Assembly: GCF_041296385.1 (NCBI RefSeq)
Contig: NC_091015.1
Coordinates: 93,728,004 to 93,792,003, forward strand
DNA from: Aphelocoma coerulescens
Lineage: Eukaryota > Chordata > Aves > Passeriformes > Corvidae
Direction: 5' to 3'
Length of the DNA stretch: 64,000 nucleotides
Part shown: piece by piece, positions 11,612 through 23,640 of the stretch
Layout: each line of letters opens with the position of its first letter
How positions within the stretch are numbered: the first letter of the stretch is position 1
Translations under genes and position numbers: made by a program
Notes under the pieces: generated by a model
Database searches by the model: none
The model's input: only the letters and a program-made list of their open reading frames with translations
What the model was told of the DNA's origin: nothing

Positions 11612-12880
11612 TGTCATAGGTTAGCAAGCATAGTCCCGGAAGGGATGTCCTTGCTAAGGGGTGCTTACAGCTTCCTCTGGGACCTGACAGAACCTATCAG
11701 CTGGCCAGTTTGAATATGGACAATTCTTTAAGCCACTTATAAAGTTGTGACCGCCTCTGTGATCCACACTTAAGAACAGAAACCTGAGGCAGAGTTTCTC
11801 TCACTCGTTCCCAGTGCTGGGACAGGTGGCTGCAGGCCCCGTGCAGGGGCCAGCGGGCCCAGCCCAGGCCCTGCTCGGGCCAGGCCGGGCCGGGCCACGG
11901 CCATCCTGGAGCCATGGGCCTGTTCCACCCGCGGAACCCCCCAACAGCCCTGCTGTGGGCAGCTGGAGCGGCTCGGCTCCCCCTGTCCACTGTGATAAGC
12001 AACATTCCAGCTGCAAGGCCTAGGTGAGATTAACCCTTTTAGTGCTGTGAAGAGCTGAAAACCTGAGGGAAGAGAAAGAGGAGATGCTTAAAGCATCTGA
12101 AAGTCTGTTGTGAAGCTATGATATATCAGAGTATCCCGTTGTAATTTCATGAAGATATGGGGGTGGAGTGTTGAACTCATAAGCAAAAGCACCTGCACTG
12201 AGATAGGCAGATGCTGACGCAGCTGTAATTTCATGAGAAGTTGAACAGGGAGTGATGGAAGAGGACTTTTGCTCCAAATGGGAAAGGAGAAACCTCAGTT
12301 CCTAGAGATGCTCCCAAAGATTTCTTAGAGATGAGATGCTCCCAGAGATGGGTGAAGAGAACTTTTGTTCCTGAACGGCTCTACCTTAAAATTGCACCCC
12401 AAAAAACTTCAAGAGTGGACCCTCAAAAGCATTTGTGGGAAAGCTGCAAGTTGGGGGAAGGGACTCACATGCAAGCAGAGAGACTCCTCTTCCTAAACGG
12501 ACTGAACAAAGTTATTTGGAAGTGGGCAGCTGCCTCGTGATAATGTTTTCATAGCATGGACGAGACTCCTCTTCTTAAATGGACTGAACAAGGTTATTAT
12601 GGAAGTGATAAACAGACTGAACATCTCAAGGGTTGTCTTTTTACATTGTCAGTGGGAGAAGGGAGGAAGGTGGGGGGAGGAGAAGAGTTCTGAAGGTGTG
12701 GTATTTTTTTTTCTTCTTTTAGGTCTGTTAAGAAACTTCTTTATAGTCTTTCAAGGTTGGTGCCTGCTTTGTGTTTCTCCTAATTCCTATCTCACAGAAG
12801 ATAAACAGTAATGAGTATCTTGGACCAAACCACTACACTAAATTGGTGTTTCTGCCCGGTTACAAACCCAACCCGCTACA
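11612..12880 (+). mobile_element. Solo LTR of an avian endogenous retrovirus (1269 bp)
   Basis: Complete LTR with the canonical TG...CA ends (TGTCATAGG at the left, CCCGCTACA at the right) and 5-bp flanking duplications GTCCC. It contains a TATA-like TTATAAAG near 11731, a very GC-rich block at about 11820-11960 and an imperfect 82-bp-period duplication at 12480-12608. No internal retroviral region and no second LTR are present, so it is a solo LTR left by LTR-LTR recombination. A 5-bp duplication is typical of ERVL-type elements, but class cannot be settled from ends alone. No canonical AATAAA was seen, so orientation rests on the TATA-like site and a remembered songbird LTR start. It would be antisense to ADCY2. 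Confidence 0.88.
12480..12608 (+). repeat. Imperfect tandem duplication inside the LTR, 82-bp period
   Basis: GAGACTCCTCTTCCTAAACG... at 12480 recurs as GAGACTCCTCTTCTTAAATG... at 12562, each followed by GACTGAACAA(A/G)GTTATT and GGAAGTG. It is a small internal duplication of the LTR, which could double a transcription factor site. Confidence 0.9.
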
Positions 12881-12885
12881 GTCCC
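12881..12885. repeat. Target-site duplication, right copy (GTCCC)
   Basis: Matches 11607-11611 exactly and directly follows the terminal ACA of the LTR. Confidence 0.88.
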
Positions 12886-14634
12886 CTTCACAAGAGGGGG
12901 GATACAACAAGCAGAAAAGTGAGCAAAAATCTGTACTTTTGTAATTATTTCATGCTCCATAAGTAATTAAAAGCTACTCACATCATTTATTAATTTTTAA
13001 TGTAAATATAGCAATCAAAATATCTTTCTTGCGTACTTTAATCTACATGCATTGGTTCTGACTTCCTCTCAAAAAAGGGTGGCTAAGTAACTTAGTTTAG
13101 CTTGTTTTTCAGATATTCTCAAAATCTTTCCTCCTATTATAAAAATATTTTTAAAGAAACTCCCCAGTAAATGCAAATACTGTTTATACAGGTCACAATA
13201 CATGGAAGATAAACTGAGTAAAACACTTAGGAAGAACGTATTATTTTATAGTTGACTATATTCAAAATAAGTCATTGTTGAAAAAGCTCCATCAGCTAAA
13301 CATTAAGGATAATACAATACTTCTTCACAAGACTCAAAGACATCTTTTTCAGATTAACTACACTGTAGCATGTCTTAAAAGCGAAATTATGGCCTTTCTT
13401 GTACACATACAGATTCATCGATGTCTGAAATACTCATTCAGATTTGCATAAACCAGAAGTACTCATGTGACTGTTTGAGCTATTTAATACAGACAGTTAC
13501 ATATTTTGGCTGTCGCTTTTAAATTGAAGCTAAAAGGTGGCTTTCCCTCACCATTTTCCTCCTGACATAATAACTGGAGAATCTGGCTGTAATCAAGAAA
13601 AAATGTCAAGCTGCAACTCACTTAAAAGTAAGGATCACAAAATTTGAGCCAGGGAGCACATGAGCTTCAGCACATACGGAAACTGCTCATTTTAAAGGTC
13701 CGTTTAATGAAGAAAAAGGTACGCTTAGGCTTCTCTCTCTAACGGGTCTTTTAAAAATACATTTTGCAAGAGTATTTATCAGATTTATCGGCATAATAGG
13801 GTAGCATGAAAAATAGTTTTAATATTGAAAGGCACTACTGCCATTTTGTAATTACTTTTCAAGTATTTCCTAAGGTTGTGCAATTACATACTAAACACCG
13901 TTATTACTATTATAACAATGTTCTTAAAGTTTACTCACCTCAGGATACTTTTGACACTCTCGTATGTCTGTCAGCTCAACTGACTTCAAGCCAAAGAGAT
14001 ACCTTAGTAGATTTTTGACTCCAAGAACACATTCTGCAATGGCTATTATTTCTATTATGATAAAATTTACAATAAAGATAACAAACATGTTAGCTTACAC
14101 TTAAATTGTAACTGCCAAGTAACATCTCAGGAGTAAAACTTCAGACATATTCATAGGAAATAGAGCAATATAGATTCTGCAAATACAGGCATTTTTATTT
14201 TCTATTAGTTGAGGGCTTTTTCATAAGTACTGTTACCACATTTCATTGAAGTATAAGTAAGAAAATATTAAAAACTAAAGAAAACAAAAACAATCTGGTA
14301 AATTGTTTTATTGTTAAACAGATGTCACATCACTTGAAGCAACTTTATAAAATCCCACCACCTATCAGTCAGGTTTAAAAATTGCCAGAGCTCACTGGTG
14401 CAGAAAACAAGCCCCAACAAAAGTCTATGGCCATTTTCTGGCATGAACTCAGAGGGTGGGGATGCCCTGTGGGGCTTATAGGACAACCTACTGGTCTGGA
14501 CAACCTACCCTACCACCTCCTAGGTCTTCACCAGACTAGACTGTTCTCAGACCACTGTGCTGCAACAAAGGACCACCACAGTACCTGCATCAAGGAAAGA
14601 GAATTCACCCACCTGCCAAGGTTCATGAAGCAAC
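12886..14634. other. Intron 1 stretch, no recognised feature
   Basis: AT-rich sequence without a recognisable repeat or coding pattern. A slightly GC-richer stretch at 14380-14640 has a plus-strand open frame of 86 residues with no family motif. Confidence 0.55.
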
Positions 14635-15027
14635 AGAAGTGACTTATGAGAAGCTGGGAGAACTAGGGGTGTCTAGCCTGGAGAAAAAAGTGGTTCAGTA
14701 GGGACCTGAACACTTTCTACAATTACCTCAAAGGCACAGCAAGGTGGGTCTTGGTCTCTTTCACCAAATAACAAACTATAGGAGAAGAGAAAATGGCCTC
14801 ACATTGCACCAGGAGAGGCTCAGATTGAGTATCAGGAAAAATCTCTTCACCAAAAGGGTGAGCAGGCTACCCAGGGAAGTGTTGAAGTCACCATTCCTGT
14901 CAGTGTTTAAGACACATGTAGATATGGCACTTAGGGACATGGCTTAATGGTGGACTTGGCAGTGCTGGATTAATGATTGGATTTGATGACCTTAAGGGTC
15001 CTTTCCAACCTAAACAATTCTATAGGA
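14635..15027 (+). mobile_element. CR1 LINE 3' end
   Basis: Typical terminal part of CR1 ORF2 plus 3' tail. Fragments read as in the family: CTTATGAGAAGCTGGGAGA, then AGAAAATGGCCTCACATTGC, AGGAAAAATCTCTTCACC, a RLPREV-type segment with one substitution, and the tail GATTTGATGACCTTAAGGG ... CAATTCTATAGG. Coding frames are broken. It is 5' truncated, as CR1 copies usually are, and antisense to ADCY2. Confidence 0.92.
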
Positions 15028-18000
15028 ATAGAAGCACTAGCAAGCAGGTGCTGAACCAAGTTCAAAGAGCATCTGTTTTCCTAACACATCTCTCAGAGGA
15101 AAGAACGTGTCCAAGTCCTCAGCCTGAAATCAATCTTGCTGGAAAAAGAGCTGGGGGGAATCTAGTCTTCCTAGGATTTTCCTGCCAGAATGACCAAAGT
15201 ACTAGCAAATTGGAGACAGGGATATGGACATTTTACCTGGAATGGAAGGACAACAATCCCATTTATCCAGTCAGTGGGCAGACACACTGTGCAGGCCATA
15301 GCATTTGGGGTCTTTAAAAGGTCCCACAGTACACAGTTCAGCTATGAGGAGGCAGGTGGAAAAAAAGTAAGGTCTAACTACTTTTGCAAACCTTAGTGAG
15401 CAGCTCTGAAAAGCTATTTGGGAAACAAAGATGGGCCAGAGCACCTCTCATCCCAGCTGCTCTCTGGTGTATGCAACCAGAAGCCACTGCCCCTGCACTC
15501 TGGAGTACATCTTCCAGGTAAGTAAAACTTCAAAACTAGAAGCATGGATGGTGGAAGAAGTGGATGCTCAGACTAACAGGTCATGATTTGTGGTCACTTC
15601 CTCTGTCTCTCCTAGACACAAGCCTTGAACAGGGTCACACCAGAAGCAGCAAGGGGCTTCTATACCATGTATGCACACTGAGACCAAGAGTTCTGATTAG
15701 AGACAAGATAAAGAAAATGTTTCTATACAGGCAGGAGAAACAGACAGCTGGGACAGTAATTTTAGACACAGCCTCACACTCCTCTGTACAGATGGTGTAA
15801 TAGTCCCTTCAATTTTCAGCATCACCTGAATAAGGTTCAGTGTCTGAAGGCTGCTTATTCGAGATATAAAAACAAAAGATATGTAGAAGAAAATGCATGG
15901 AGCTGGTTTGGGTTTTAGGTTTTTTTCATCAGGTTCTATGCTCAAAGAAAAAAAAAATCGGGGAAAAAAGGGTGGAACTGTGCCAATTCACTTGTTTTCG
16001 GATCCAGATCCCCCAAAACAGAAGTTTAATCTGTTGGCATCTTCTCATAATCACAGATCAATTTGGCTTGAGCTGATTCAATTCTCTTTGAAGTATGAAG
16101 AAGCTACTATGGCAGCATATAATTGGGATCACAGCTCAGCTATGACTGGGGATGTAGGCATAGATCAAACACTACCAGTGTTCAGCTGAACTTTGTTCCC
16201 ATGATGCCTGCACAGCCAGCTGCTCAAGAGATTTGCAGAACACATCTATCTGTGTGAAGTGTCCATCAGTTTGGAGTCATGCACGGAGCAGTCTGGAAGA
16301 CTTCATTGACCACTACTGTTATAACAAGAAGTTTTCTTAATCGCAGTGTCAATGTAGAGACTGTGATCTCTGGTAAACACCCTTAATCTAGAAGAGCTCT
16401 TGAACTCAAAGAAACATTCACCATTTTATAGGAGTTTTAAGATCCCCACAAATGGGTTGGATGTATCTGTCCACAACAAGGAACTTGAAACCAATTTTTT
16501 AAAAATTTAAGGAAGATTACGCAGACTGGTATTCACAGGTCCATGGCAGATCCACTATGAAGTTGCCTGTGTAGGATTTGTGAATCCACATATCCGGCCT
16601 GAGGCTGACAAAGACAGCAGACAATTGGAGCCCAATCCATCATCTGTCTTCTTCCCATCGCACAACAGTAAAGAACAGCTCTAGTCAGTATGTTATTTAT
16701 CATTTCTGCCAGCTGCAGTAATGATTAGCAGTTGTGGATCCACCATTTTGAGTCACAATTTGTGACATTAAATAAGTTTTCTATTGCCAAGGTATTCCTA
16801 AAACTCTAATTTATTAAGATTACAATGACAATTAAAGGCTAAGCATTTTTCCAACACTGCCACACCCATAGTTTTATCCAATTCTTATTCAGAATTTAGG
16901 TTATTCAATATGAAAGATGAAACAGAGGCATGCAAAGTGAGGTTGCCACCAGCACCTCATTAACTCAATGGCTCTCTTTCCAAGCATGTTAGAGACGGGC
17001 AAATGAGACAAGCTCTCAGAAGCAATGAAAGTAACCACAGATGTACTGGGACTGTCATTAGTGAATGAAAGAAGCAGCAGCCCAGACTGATGTATACTGA
17101 GGAATGAAACCAGACAGAAAGCCAGGCAATTCCTGCTTCAGACAGGAAGATACAGCAACCTTTACTGCCTGACTAAAGAGGTAATACTGCCTTACAAAAG
17201 TCACTCTCAGAGAACATCAGAAGGAACATCTGGCAGGGACAGCAATATCCTAAGATTGTATCAAATGACCAGCAACTACAGCAAGAAGAATGTATTGCTA
17301 TATGGTGTCTAGAGACAAGAAAAAAATTATTAGAAACATAGGATCTCCTTATGGAACATTTTAATAGGGGACTTGAAAGCAGAACTGTACAGTCAATTAT
17401 AACTGGAATTGTGGAAAGAAAAGGCACTGTAAATACACTGATGTTTACTTAGAATTCCTTCTCAGGTTGGTAGTAGCAACAGACTGTCAGAATGAGTTTA
17501 AGCAGAGGTAGGATACCTCCTGGGCACAACAACCATAGCATCAAGCATGCAAAGAAACCTCTGCTTGTCCTTCAATTAGTGAGGATTTTCCTACTTCATT
17601 ACCTTTGCTGTGATTTAGCTTTCTTCTTGGGGGAATGAATATACCGGAGTTTGAAAACACCATAGCAGATGCTTTGGCTTACTTTCAGTCTGCAAGGATT
17701 CCAAGGAACATTTTCAGACCTTGGGTATTCTTGGACTTTGGGAAAACAGTTGGTGCTCTTAAACTAAAAAAAGCTGTAAATTACACAGGGTTGATCTCAA
17801 AAGATTTCCTAAAATTGAGAGTACAAATGATCTTATAGTATGGCTGTATTATTCTATGCAATTAGGTTATAAAAGACCACCTCAAGAATAGAGATATAAA
17901 ATCACATCATCAGTGTGGTGACCTTTTGGTGTGGATGGAGGAATTTTTCAGACCCAAACTGATGAGATGACAACATTACCAGAGGTACGTATCAGATGCT

Positions 18001-21000
18001 TTTAGAAAATGATGAAACATGTCTGCTAAAGCTACTTTTTCCACATGGACTTGGAACACATTTCTCCTGTCATTTCAGGATGAGATTCTGATCGTGGAAA
18101 TCTGGAAGGGCTTGGCTGATGTCCAGCTTTTACCAGAAACAACAATAATTTATTTCAGGAATAACACCAAATAGAGGGAAGGAGGATTTCTGTCCTTCTG
18201 ACCAAGGACCCAAAGAAATGGCACACCTCAGTTCAAGCCCCAAGAGGCTTACAGGACCCTCCTGACCTTCCTCTCCTTGCACAGTATCAGTTCTCTGCCA
18301 ACCAGGTTGGCAGCTAAAAAGTTTTCACATACTCCTTCAGAATGAAACAGCTACTTCTTCTTCTATGCAGGATCAGCTGACGCTAAGTTCGGTCAGTCTG
18401 ATGCCAAAAAACCAATTCCTGCAGAACGTACATCTGCCATGGTGCAGGTACACCCACCTAGTTAACTGCGTTCTGTCTTTAAGAACCACTGACTACTCCC
18501 CTTTTGCTACAGAAGGTATTTGGATACGTCAGTGAAATACATGTGCAGCCCCCCTTTAGTTGTTTGAATTTATAAATCCGTATAAAGGTTCAGGAATCTT
18601 AACTGAGCCTACCAGCACAATCCTGAGCTTTTCAGGAACTTCAAAGAAGTGGTTGCGGGGGTAACTAATACCTCTGCTCCACAGACAGTCCTTAGGTGGC
18701 TGACCCAGCACAATCTCACTGTGCTTTGCAAGAGGGAAGGCAACTCAATGCCACATTGCAGAAGCACTTTTTGCTCAACACATGCTCCACTTGGCCAAGG
18801 ACATCCTCAAGAAGCACACACTGGCATGCCAGAGCCAACATAACAGCAACCACATCTTAAGAGCTTTACAAGGTCACATGTGGCAGCAAGACTTCGGGAG
18901 GGAGATAAGGGCTGCAACTAATGTTAACACCACACAGCAGACTTACAGGACTTGAGCAAGGGGAACAGGCCAGCCTAAAAGAAAACACATCTGTATCTGG
19001 TAGCAGACTGGTGAACCGTAAGTTTTTGGAAAAGGAACAGAGAGACGATCCCAAGAGGTTAGCTCTTCTCCCACTTACAACACAAGAGATAAAAGATTTT
19101 GCTGTCCCTGAAGTGTAGGTTCTTATTGAAGCCTATATCCATGGACTAGGCACTCTTCATTGTGTGGAAAAATGCACTGATAAAGGAAAGTTATGGCCTT
19201 CCAACAAATTGTACAATTTGGGCATCACTCCTGTCTTCAGTCAGAGCTTTGTTTCATTATGTAAGAAATGAATCACAATTTCAGATAATTTGGGTACACT
19301 CATAGTTTACACTTGAAACTTAAAAATTGCCTTTTTTTTTTTTTTTTAAAAATCTCCTGCAAATTGTAGTTGTAAGAGATATGCTCTGGCCAGAGACAAA
19401 ACTGTTCTAGATACCACTAAAAATGGCCATAAGCTTTTAGTACTAAAAAGGGAAAGAGAGGTGAATAATGAGTTTTTCCTACATATTACACTGAAAGAAC
19501 AATACAATAGTCAGAGAGAAAATGAAGCTGACCTCTGGCATTTTTAAGTCCTGAAAGGCTTTCGCAGGTTTGGGAAAATCATTTACTCTCTATTGATTAA
19601 AGCAGCAGCTAAACATGGATGACTGATCTCATTTTGCCAGTTTGCAGTTCATGCCCCATAGAGAAATATGTGGATACTCTGACACAGGAAATTCAAAGGT
19701 TGATACTATCACTACATTATTTAAAACTACAAGCTGTGAATGGTCATCTTTCAAGCTGACTCTAGGACTTTTGTATCTAGTGTTTGAGGAGACAGAGTGC
19801 TTAATTCCAAAGGTCAAAATCACAATAGTTTTCTGAAACAAAAGCAAAATCTCCCAAGAAACCTCTCTCAGTAATAATAGCAGTACATTGTCTGAAAGAA
19901 AAGTAATCAGATTTCCAGGCACACTTTGTAAGTAATCTTGTTTACTGTAATTTTGCAACAGCTTTCATAAATTTTTCACCTGAAATCAGAAAGGCTATAG
20001 CTTGTATTCTGACAGGTTGAAAGAGCTGAGTAAGTAGAATACATCCCTGTGTGCCTGGCTGTGTTTGGGAACACTTAAGAATACTTTGCCACACAAAAAA
20101 AACACCAAAAAAAGGCAACTCAGACATTACAGTGATATATTTTAACAACCAAATAAAACATTAAAATAGAAGGAAAGCCTCCTCTCACTTCCATTGGTTT
20201 CCAAGTTTTTTTAAGACAGCCTAGAACATAAAAACAGTTCACACTTCATGAATATCCATCCTAACAATGTCCAATCCCACGTTCCACGTTCTAAGCTGTT
20301 CTATGAAGCACAAGCAAGAAATACAAATTGAGTGTTATAGCGAGTCATTTTGGAGTTCTGTCTCCACAACAGGCTTACATAATTTTCAGTGAAATCTTAA
20401 CTGCTTTGTACAAAATCTAAAGGAAACAACTGTTAAGAAATATTTCCTTTAACTTCAGATGCATAGCACAGATCTGTACAGAACTATCCCACTTCACTTC
20501 CATTGATCTCTACAAAATTAAGTCTTCTGTCAAAACAATCACACACATACAAGTTGTAAAAAAAGAAATATAAGGATATTAATACCAGTTTTTGTGGCTC
20601 AGATACTCCTAACCACATGTCCCTTTTATATCATGAGGCACAAAAAAATGACTAAAATTCCACAGCTCTATAAAATGCATATCCTTTATTCAGATACGGG
20701 AGAAACAGATCTAAACCTTCAGGAGTATTTTAATCACAAACACAAGCAGAAACTAGACTATAATAAAGCGCTTTTAGGTGAAATTCTGGGCAAGGCTCCA
20801 AAGGATTTTGTCCAGCATCCTGCGGCTGGAAGTCCATACAGGCAAGCTTTCTCTCTGCCTGAAGTTACTTTTATCTGTCGACTGGAAACTTCGATGAACC
20901 CCACCTCTTTCTCCACTCACCCATCCAGTTGTTAGCTACAGAAAGATAAAGGCTCAGGAAAAAGGTTTTAAAAGCATTTTTTTCCTCTTCCGGTATGTCT

Positions 21001-22419
21001 GGAATTCCAAATGCAGACTGAACTATTAAATTGACTCTTTCTGAAGAAGTAACGCCTGGCAAGATTCAGCCAGCTCACAGTTTTGTTTCCGTAACTTTCA
21101 GCAGTCCTTCCTTTCTGGGTCCAGTTTTATGCCACCTTCGTTACTGTGAATGATTTACCTCAAGAAATGAAATTACCAAAATAACCACATGCAACTTGTA
21201 AACAAGCTGTATATCACACCACGACTGAAAAGTACAAAATTTAGTGCTAAACAGTGTCAAGCCCAAATTCTGCCACCTTAACTGTGGGCAGGTATAGTGT
21301 ACATCTCCACACTTTTATCTGTGCCTGACAGACTTCCAACTCCACCTTCCAACAGTCCCTTCAGCCCTGATGCACAAGCACCCACATTAACATACTAGAA
21401 TGAGATAAGTGGTCAAACCCGTATTTTGCACACAGAGCTCCAAAATTTAAACCTTTCGACATTAAACAACTGAATTATGAAGCATCACCATTACTGGCCT
21501 CACATTAGCTCTTTTACAACTGTTTTCTATTTAGTACGAATTGCTGAACAAAAAGCTCAAAACACAATACAAAAAGCTCAAACACCAAAAGGAAATAAAC
21601 CACCAATTGACTCAAAGTTTAGCTAATCCTGCAGGCAGTTTCTGCAGGTTTTAAGACAAAAGTTTGGTTAAGCAAGAAAGCAGGATTCTCTGTATAAGCA
21701 AATACTAGCTGCAGTGCCCCTAGGAGAATCCATTAGATTATACGGACCGACTCATCCTTGCCTTTGGAGATAACTAGCTCTATTCAATAAACACCAAGCT
21801 TTCCAGACGACCATAAACGGATTTATTTTTTTAAAAAAGAGGGGGGGAGAAAAGGAGTCTGAGACCACTCAAATACCCATTCTTTACTTCAGAAGTATAC
21901 CGTAATGCCAATAGCCTGCCTCTAATCATTAACAGCAGGAAAACTCTCTAAAGGAGCAAGAATTTTACTGCCCTCTGCAGCTTTTCCTTTGCAAGGGCAA
22001 AACGCCACCCATTTCTGGGGAGATAAACTGATACCGACTGTCATTTGCTGCTGTGACACATTTTTCTTCCCGAAGGCTGGAAAGCCCACACTGAGCACGC
22101 AGAAAAGAGATCCGACCGACCAAACTTCACCTTCCTTAAAAACGAAGGCTGTGCTGTCCCAAAAGCTTTCTGGAGAAAATGGGTCAAACGCTAGAAAATG
22201 GTATCATGGGGGAGGGAGGGAGATAGCACAAGGAGGGGCACGGCCCCTGCTTACTCGCACTAAACATATTATTTCAGATACAGGTACCGACGGCATTTTT
22301 GTGCGGCGATCCAAACCCTGCCACTACAAAGGCCACCACGGCCAAGCCGCCAGTTGGAAGAGAGCGGAGCCAAGGAATTAAGTGAATTAAACTCGATGCG
22401 CTTGTTGACTCAGTTTTCG
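15028..22419. other. Intron 1, long stretch without recognised gene or repeat
   Basis: About 7.4 kb of ordinary intronic sequence. It has many short open frames, the longest about 130 codons (21989-22381, rising GC near the island), and none shows a domain or motif. A T run lies at 19331-19346. Some parts (15100-18700) have a moderately high density of medium-length broken frames, as old transposon relics do, but I could not tie them to a family. Confidence 0.55.
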
Positions 22420-22720
22420 CTCCATCAGCCGCGCGGCCGCTGCTCCCGCGTCGCCTCTAAATATCGGGCAGCAAAGTTCGGGCGGGGGTTCTCCGGCCCC
22501 CGCCGCCACCTCGGCGCCTCCCGCCACCAACTTTCCGCCGCAGGAGCTGCAGCACCGGCTCTCGGCCGCCCCGTCCCGTCCCGTCCCGCCCCGTCCGGCT
22601 CGGCTGAGGGTGCCGGGTGCGGCGATGCCAGCGGGGCGGCGGGAGAGGGGATGCCGGGCGGCGGCAGCGGGGATGCCCAGGAACCCGGGGATGGCGCGGG
22701 TCCCGGACCGGGAGGGCGTC

Positions 22721-22726
22721 TCTTAC
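22721..22726 (-). other. ADCY2: 5' splice donor of ADCY2 exon 1
   Basis: Plus-strand TCTTAC reads GTAAGA on the minus strand right after GGG CTG (G-L). The frame joins in phase 0 to the GAA GTT of exon 2, giving the conserved GL-EVEDHV join. Confidence 0.94.
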
Positions 22727-22954
22727 CAGCCCGGAGGCGAAGAAGACGGCGAGCAGAGCTAGGCAGGCGCCCATCACGATGAGGAGCAAGAAGACGATGA
22801 GCGGGTGCTGCTGGCTCATGCAGTAGTAGGACTCGTAGAGCCAGTCCCGGGATCGGGACTGTTCGCCGCTAGCCCCGCAGCCGCCGCCCGCCTGGTCTGC
22901 CCGCTCCAGCAGGTAGCGGCGTCTCCTCCTCATCATCATTGCTTCTTGCCACAT
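22727..22954 (-). CDS. ADCY2: ADCY2 exon 1 coding part (adenylate cyclase type 2, residues 1-76)
   Basis: Start of adenylate cyclase 2, an integral plasma-membrane enzyme producing cAMP. The 228 coding nt begin at the ATG at 22954-22952 and encode MWQEAM, a Met/Arg-rich stretch (MMMRRRRRY), a Gly-rich cytosolic segment to about residue 33, then SRDWLYESYYCMSQQHP and the first transmembrane span at about residues 51-76 (LIVFLLLIVMG ... VFFASGL). The conserved MWQEAM start and the DWLYESYY and SQQHP motifs identify ADCY2 rather than ADCY4 or ADCY7. The start was chosen because it matches the family N-terminus and is the first in-frame ATG, although the frame stays open far upstream. Compared with the mammalian protein as I remember it, two extra Met and a different Gly-rich segment are present. 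The rest of the roughly 1090-residue protein lies beyond the left edge. Confidence 0.97.
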
Positions 22955-22977
22955 CGGGCAGAGCCCGCGCAACTCCC

Positions 22978-23172
22978 TCAGCGCCGCCGCCGCCGCCGCT
23001 GCTGCAGGAGGCAGCCGGGGAGTGGAGTGGGGCGCGCTCCCGCGCGGGAGGCGGAGAGGAGGAGCCGCGGCGGCGGCGGCGGCATGGGCATGGTGCGCCG
23101 GGATGCCGCGGCCGCCGCGCAGCCCGCCCGGGGCTTGGTGCGCCTCCGGAAGGCGCCACCCCGCACGCACAT
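22978..23172 (-). other. Possible upstream ORF in the ADCY2 5' leader (64 codons)
   Basis: An ATG on the minus strand at 23172-23170 opens a 64-codon frame ending in TGA at 22980-22978, 23 nt before the ADCY2 start codon, in a different frame. Two more in-frame ATGs occur at 23091 and 23085. The peptide is Arg/Ala/Pro-rich and ends in six Arg encoded by a GGC-type repeat. If transcription starts upstream of 23172 it could lower ADCY2 translation. Its presence in the mRNA is unknown and its composition simply reflects GC-rich DNA. Confidence 0.4.
22982..23000 (-). repeat. (GGC)n trinucleotide repeat in the ADCY2 leader
   Basis: Six uninterrupted GGC units on the gene strand (plus strand GCCGCC...), followed by GCAGCAG. 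It starts 28 nt upstream of the ADCY2 ATG. A second run of about six CCG units (gene strand) lies at 23063-23082. Such runs are prone to length change and to secondary structure in mRNA. Confidence 0.9.
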
Positions 23173-23640
23173 GCCTTGCCCGGCTCCCCCGGAGGCGGAG
23201 GCGGCAGGAGCGCTCCTCCTCGCCGGGGAGGGCAGCGGGCGCCCGCCCAGAGTGAGCGCCCCAGGGTGGCGGCGGCAGCGGGAGGTGCCCTCGCGGGCGA
23301 CCGTGAAAGCAGCCTCTGCCCCGCGCCCCTCCGCCCCAGCGCCGGGAGATGCCCCCGGGGTCGGGCCCCCTGCCCCGGCCTCCGCCTGCGTGGGGCCGGG
23401 AGCCCTCGCCGCCCGGAGGGGCGCGGTGCCGCCGCAGCTGCCGCTCCCGACGGCGGCCGTGAGGCGGAGAGCGCGGCGTGTTCCGCTCCCGGCCCGCCCC
23501 CGGCGGCCCCGGCCCTGCCCGGCTCCCGCGGGGCCGCCGCTGCCTTCCCCAGAGTGTGTGGCAGCACCTCCCGGCGCCTGAGGGAGAGACATTTGGAGAT
23601 TTATTTGAAATTACTCCCACGGGCGGAGGGCCCTTGCAGG

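Larger units (their letters stand above)
1561..22726 (-). other. ADCY2: ADCY2 intron 1 (21,166 bp, complete)
   Basis: Complete first intron between the GTAAGA donor at 22721-22726 and the acceptor AG at 1561-1562 (minus strand). A long first intron is usual for this gene. It contains CR1 fragments, a full solo LTR, a possible ancient LINE relic and otherwise unassigned AT-rich sequence, listed separately. The part nearest exon 1 (22420-22726) is still within the CpG island. Confidence 0.93.
22420..23640 (-). promoter_or_regulatory. ADCY2: CpG island with ADCY2 promoter, 5' UTR and first coding exon
   Basis: An abrupt block of about 1.2 kb that is GC-rich and dense in CpG, set in AT-rich, CpG-poor DNA. 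It overlaps exon 1 and extends about 690 bp upstream of the start codon. It carries many GC-box-like GGGCGG/CCGCCC words and (GGC)n repeats. No convincing TATA box was seen upstream of the start codon, which fits a TATA-less CpG-island promoter. An AP-1-type word TGACTCA lies at its intronic edge (22406-22412). The transcription start cannot be placed from sequence alone. No divergent gene was found to the right, so there is no support for a bidirectional promoter. Confidence 0.9.

Noticed and set aside
22805..23581. Long plus-strand open frame (258 codons), and an overlapping one at 22939-23859 (306 codons), in the CpG island
   Set aside because: They are antisense to ADCY2 exon 1 and rich in Ala/Arg/Pro/Gly only because GC-rich DNA has few stop codons. 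No domain or conserved motif.
23590..23615. AT-rich word (CAAATAAATC on the minus strand) as a TATA box for ADCY2
   Set aside because: It sits at the outer edge of the CpG island, does not match TATAAA, and is more than 600 bp from the start codon. A TATA-less promoter is more likely.
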